Positions 60,721 to 64,000 of a DNA stretch of 64,000 nt are shown one piece after another. Location: the NCBI GenBank assembly GCA_965222175.1, contig OZ244938.1:2480001-2544000 (forward strand), in the 5' to 3' direction. A program made the translations under genes and the position numbers. How positions within the stretch are numbered: position 1 is the first letter of the stretch; the number at the start of each line of letters is the position of its first letter. This DNA comes from NORP240 sp965222175 (lineage in GTDB: Bacteria; Pseudomonadota; Gammaproteobacteria; Pseudomonadales; Pseudohongiellaceae). The notes under the pieces are model-generated. The model ran no database searches and was not told where the DNA came from. It saw only the letters and a list, made by a program, of their open reading frames with translations.

Positions 60721-61134
60721 GGTATCGACTCTTAATTTATTGGTATTTGCTGTTGTACCTAAGTTCTGCGTTCTGCACGCTTTTTGCCAGATTGAACAGT
60801 GGACCCGATAGGAGCGACGTCCACAACACCAATTTCCTGCCTGCGCATGGATCCCGTCTGGTTGCAGGGGACAGCAGGGATTGATGTTATTGATCACGGA
60901 GCCAAAAAACGAATTTTTCGCTTCCCCGGTCAAGCCTACGATTTTTCATCGTCCACCTGCAAGAGGTAACCGGCAACGTCACAGCACTCCGCAGAACCTC
61001 ATTGATATGCGACGGAAGCCCTGTGGTCGGCTGGTTTATGCCGGAGCGGGTAATGTATAGTTGACGGTACACAATGACGGTTGTAGCAACGTGGCTATAC
61101 GCCTATTTTCAAGGTTTTCAGGAGAGTTTTCCCC
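60721..61134. other. Divergent intergenic region before cyclophilin
   Basis: Must hold promoters for the minus-strand hypothetical and the plus-strand cyclophilin. TATAGT at 61052-61057 might be a -10 box, but no good -35 is seen. AGGAGA at 61120-61125 is the cyclophilin ribosome-binding site. No RNA gene or small protein was found. Confidence 0.4.
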
Positions 61135-61695
61135 ATGCGTTCATTTTTTCTTGCCCTCATACTGACCTGCAGCACTGCCGTACTGGCACAGGACAATCCG
61201 GTGGTGGTCATGGAGACCAGCAAGGGCACCATCACCATCGAACTGTTCGCGGACAAGGCCCCTGTGTCAGTTGAGAATTTCCTGCGCTATACCGACAATG
61301 ACTTCTACGACGGCCTGATTTTTCACCGCGTCATCAACGGCTTCATGATTCAGGGCGGTGGGTTCGATACCGACATGGTTCAGCAATCCACCTACGATGC
61401 CATCAAGAACGAAGCCCGTGCGGATGTGCCCAATCGCCGCGGTACCCTGGCCATGGCACGGACCAGCGTGGTGGATAGCGCCACTTCCCAGTTTTTCATC
61501 AACCTGGTGGACAACGATTACCTGAATCACCAGGACGAAACGCCCCGCGGCTTCGGTTATGCGGTATTCGGCCAGGTGATTGACGGCATGGATGTCGTTG
61601 ATACCATCGCCCAGGTGGAAACCGGCATGGTACGGGGTTACGCTGATGTACCGAATGAGCCGGTGATCATCACTTCGGTTGCCCGCAAAGAATGA
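61135..61695 (+). CDS. ppiA: Periplasmic cyclophilin-type peptidyl-prolyl isomerase
   Basis: A 186-residue cyclophilin with a signal peptide (FFLALILTCSTAVLAQ), so it works in the periplasm and speeds up cis-trans isomerisation of proline bonds in exported proteins. Active-site segments are VENFLRYTDNDFYDGLIFHR (catalytic Arg), VINGFMIQGGGF, AMARTSVVDSATSQFFINL and GYAVFGQVIDGMDVV. The length is that of PpiA-type enzymes. AGGAGA precedes the ATG. It is convergent with the epimerase gene. Confidence 0.95.
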   Translation: MRSFFLALILTCSTAVLAQDNPVVVMETSKGTITIELFADKAPVSVENFLRYTDNDFYDGLIFHRVINGFMIQGGGFDTDMVQQSTYDAIKNEARADVPNRRGTLAMARTSVVDSATSQFFINLVDNDYLNHQDETPRGFGYAVFGQVIDGMDVVDTIAQVETGMVRGYADVPNEPVIITSVARKE

Positions 61696-61751
61696 TTGTT
61701 AACGACGTGAAATCAATTGCCTGGCGGGTGCATTGACCAACCGGGACCGCT

Positions 61752-63740
61752 TCAACTCTTGAACAGGCGGGTCACTTTTGCGGTTTCAGACATTTCTTCC
61801 TGACCGGGGGTGGACTCCAGCAGAAGTTGCTCCTGTCCCTGGGCGGCAGACCACAGCGGATCGGCTACTTCGTCCCCCGGCTCGAAGCCGTCCACCGCTT
61901 CCACCAGGATTTCCCGTGCGTTGACAAGATCACCGCCCTGGCAGGCGATTTCCAGTCTTTCCAGCAGTTTCTCCAGCTTGCTCCACGCCAGGAACTCCTC
62001 CTCTGCCCGCAATATCTTGGGGTGGTCGGTGCCGGTAACGGATTCACCGATCAACAATTCCTCGTAGAGTTTCTCGCCCGGACGAAGACCGGAATACTCG
62101 ATGGCGATGTCGCCTCGATAGGAGTTTTCATCTTTCACGTCGTAACCCATTAGGTGGATCATTTTCTTGGCCAGATCGACGATCTTGATGGGTTCATGCA
62201 TATCCAGCACGAAGACATCCCCGCCCCGCGCCATGGAACCGGCCTGGATGACCAGCTGAGCCGCTTCCTGCACCGTCATGAAATAGCGGGTTACCTCGGG
62301 ATGGGTTACCGTTACCGGCCCGCCCTGGGCAATCTGGCGCCTGAACAGGGGTACGACAGATCCGGAGGAACCCAGTACGTTGCCGAACCGGACCATGCTG
62401 AACCGGGTGCTGCCACCGTTCTGCGACATGGCCTGCAGTATCTGTTCGGCAAAGCGTTTCGTTGCCCCCATGACGTTGGTTGGCCGTACGGCCTTGTCGG
62501 TGGAAATAAAAACGAAGTTCCTGACACCGAATTTTGCGGCGGCGGAGGCTGAAATCAGCGTGCCGAAAATATTGTTCTGCACGCCTTCGACGATATTTTT
62601 TTCAACCATTGGCACCTGCTTGTAGGCGGCCGCGTGGTAAACCGTGTCCAGCCTGAATCCGGACATGGCATTTTCCATCTGTACGCGATTGCACACCGAA
62701 CCCAGCAGCGCAATGATTTCCACCTGCTGGGACGCCTCGAGCCCGGCCAGGGTCTCCTGCAGCTCGCTTTCAATTTCGTAGAGTCCGAATTCGAAGTTGT
62801 CGAGCAGAACCAGGCGGGCGGGCCTCAACAGCACTATCTGACGACACAGTTCTGCGCCGATGGAGCCGGCCGCACCGGTGACCATGACCGATTGGCCCGT
62901 TATACAGGCTCCCAGCAGCTCCGGATTCGGAGGCACGGTATCGCGTCCCAACAGATCCTCGATGTCGACATCCCGTATCTCATCCACGCCCACTTTTCCG
63001 GTCACCATGTCGAACAGGTCCGGCACTGTCTTGACATGCACCGGCAGGTGCTCAAGGCGATTCAGAATCTCCTTGCGCTCGGCATGGGTGGCCGACGGTA
63101 TGGCCAGCAGAATCTGCCGGACGGAAAAGGATTCGATGAGTTCGTAAAGGGCATTGGGACTGTAAACGCGTATCCCGTGAACGGTGCTGCCGACAATTTC
63201 CTGACCGTCATCGACAAAGGCCACCGGCAGGTACTGGTCACCACTTTGCAGCGCTGCAACCAGCTGCATTCCCGAACTGCCCGCCCCGTAGATAATTACC
63301 GGTTCCTTGGGACGAAAATTCTGAATCAGCGCCTGCAGCACCATCTTGGCGGCAAAGCGGCTCCCGCCAATAAACAACAGGGACATCATCCAGTAGATGC
63401 CCAGCAGCGAATAGGCGGCGGCATCCAGCTGATTGCCGCTCAGCAGTATCGCCGCCGCCACCAGGGCTGTGGCCACGGTAATACCCTGCAACAGGATAAC
63501 CACGGACTGAAAGCCCATATACAGTACGATGGCCCGGTACAGGCCCATCCGTCCGAACAGCAGGATACTGCCCAGGTTTGCCAGCACCAGGTACACGTAG
63601 AAAGACTGATTGTAGGCAAAAAAATCCTGGCCAAGCAGGGCCATGGAAAACGCCAGGGTAATAACCAGCAACACGCTGTCCGACATCATCAGCAGGATCT
63701 GCTTTACCGATCGCGACAAGGTAATACTGTAGGGATTCAT
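61752..63740 (-). CDS. WbpM/CapD-type nucleotide-sugar 4,6-dehydratase (membrane)
   Basis: A 662-residue enzyme of the WbpM/FlaA1/CapD group. Four N-terminal membrane spans (about residues 10-120) are followed by a first Rossmann-like domain (VIIYGAGSSGMQLVAAL) and by the catalytic extended short-chain dehydrogenase domain: VMVTGAAGSIGAELCRQI (NAD(P)+ binding), AYKQVPMVEKN, FVFISTDKAVRPTNVMGATKR (catalytic Thr/Asp/Lys/Met-type set) and GLRPGEKLYEELLIG. These enzymes make UDP-4-keto-6-deoxy-hexosamines for O-antigen, capsule or glycan. The start at 63740 follows CAGGAAA. A five-fold 14-bp repeat lies ~130 bases upstream. Other polysaccharide genes are expected beyond the right edge. Confidence 0.93.
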   Translation of the reverse strand: MNPYSITLSRSVKQILLMMSDSVLLVITLAFSMALLGQDFFAYNQSFYVYLVLANLGSILLFGRMGLYRAIVLYMGFQSVVILLQGITVATALVAAAILLSGNQLDAAAYSLLGIYWMMSLLFIGGSRFAAKMVLQALIQNFRPKEPVIIYGAGSSGMQLVAALQSGDQYLPVAFVDDGQEIVGSTVHGIRVYSPNALYELIESFSVRQILLAIPSATHAERKEILNRLEHLPVHVKTVPDLFDMVTGKVGVDEIRDVDIEDLLGRDTVPPNPELLGACITGQSVMVTGAAGSIGAELCRQIVLLRPARLVLLDNFEFGLYEIESELQETLAGLEASQQVEIIALLGSVCNRVQMENAMSGFRLDTVYHAAAYKQVPMVEKNIVEGVQNNIFGTLISASAAAKFGVRNFVFISTDKAVRPTNVMGATKRFAEQILQAMSQNGGSTRFSMVRFGNVLGSSGSVVPLFRRQIAQGGPVTVTHPEVTRYFMTVQEAAQLVIQAGSMARGGDVFVLDMHEPIKIVDLAKKMIHLMGYDVKDENSYRGDIAIEYSGLRPGEKLYEELLIGESVTGTDHPKILRAEEEFLAWSKLEKLLERLEIACQGGDLVNAREILVEAVDGFEPGDEVADPLWSAAQGQEQLLLESTPGQEEMSETAKVTRLFKS

Positions 63741-63872
63741 AATGCTTTTCCTGCTGTTTTCTTTTTCGACACGCTGTTCCCCCGGTTTCCGGCTCAGGCA
63801 ATGACTGTGTTCCGTGGCTATCTTGTCAGGCTTGGCAATCTGGCCGTGTTATCTGTAGCAGCTACCTGACTT

Positions 63873-63942
63873 TGTTAATTATTCGGTGTTAATTATTCGG
63901 TGTTAATTATTCGGTGTTAATTGTTAGGTGTTAATTGTCCGG
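63873..63942 (+). repeat. Five tandem 14-bp repeats upstream of the WbpM-type gene
   Basis: Units of TGTTAATTATTCGG at 63873-63886, 63887-63900 and 63901-63914 are identical; two further units, TGTTAATTGTTAGG and TGTTAATTGTCCGG, have drifted. The array is 133-202 bases before the start codon of the epimerase gene, in AT-rich DNA, so it may be part of its promoter or a variable-number repeat that changes expression. Confidence 0.85.
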
Positions 63943-64000
63943 TGATCAAAAGCAGGTACCGGGCCTCAGAATCCCTGAGGCTTCCGGTAAAAACGGTATC

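Noticed and set aside
62634..63869. 411-residue open frame on the plus strand
   Set aside because: Antisense to the WbpM-type gene, with no domain of its own.
63873..63942. CRISPR-like array
   Set aside because: Units are 14 bp and directly adjacent without spacers, so this is a simple tandem repeat. No cas genes are present.

Overview
The window reads as chromosomal DNA of a free-living, aerobic, environmental gammaproteobacterium, carrying a mosaic accessory region. I infer this from the house-keeping genes (uvrB, tRNA-Asn, a cyclophilin, a WbpM-type epimerase), from many exported, lipoprotein and Tat-type proteins, and from oxidative catabolic genes (xanthine-dehydrogenase-type and isoquinoline-oxidoreductase-type molybdoenzymes, a P450, CoA-transferase/hydratase-fold enzymes, a tannase-fold esterase). 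No species can be named from sequence alone.

Layout. 1-1002: 5' part of uvrB (minus) and a tRNA-Asn with its own promoter. 1068-14800: a decayed zone. It holds an IS6-type remnant, a wrecked ACR3 arsenite pump, two secreted hypotheticals, a mini-Rieske protein, two copies of an internally deleted IS91-type element, a truncated sulfatase, a TolB-like membrane protein, a broken YHS gene and an intact IS110 element. An IS66 element (12173-14603) sits inside the second IS91-derived repeat and is flanked by a perfect 8-bp target duplication. 15071-21339: xdhC-xdhA-xdhB plus a cytochrome P450, one minus-strand operon abutting an IS6-type remnant. 22610-24630: CaiB-type CoA transferase and enoyl-CoA-hydratase-fold protein.

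24840-36953: a PAAR-like (DUF4150-like) protein, a HxlR regulator, an exported RraA-like protein, a Tat-exported enolase-superfamily protein, a Tat-exported two-subunit molybdenum hydroxylase (iorAB-like) with a divergent TetR gene and a near-perfect operator palindrome, then a four-gene minus-strand operon (saccharopine-dehydrogenase-like, DUF2269, exported cupin, MFS). This looks like a periplasm-centred oxidative catabolic region.

37541-49592 is the most unusual part. It has a two-TM protein, an SPFH/coiled-coil/zinc-ribbon protein, a zinc-ribbon/FHA-like protein and a transmembrane Ser/Thr kinase in one direction. These are followed by a papain-like protease, an exported trypsin-like protease, two membrane proteins, and a second papain-like protease fused to a DnaJ-type 4xCxxC zinc finger. 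An orphan fragment of such a finger lies further on. I read it as a candidate phospho-signalling and proteolysis system at the envelope, not one I can name. Its edges and interior carry short palindromic MITEs and IS4-type debris.

49710-64000: a lipoprotein cluster (one member frameshifted), an intact arsR-arsI pair, an M91-type metallopeptidase, a 57-residue PLDc_N-type membrane peptide, a JmjC-fold oxygenase, a DUF3179 protein, an unrecognised secreted family, a tannase/feruloyl-esterase, a membrane-anchored hypothetical, an exported cyclophilin and a WbpM/CapD-type epimerase preceded by a 14-bp x5 tandem repeat.

A recurring theme is a MITE family (near-full copies at 37329-37507 and 43879-44156, partial copy at 29429-29565, and three lone end motifs) whose ends and 4-bp flanks resemble IS5-family insertions. 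No CRISPR array, prophage, replication origin or rRNA was seen.
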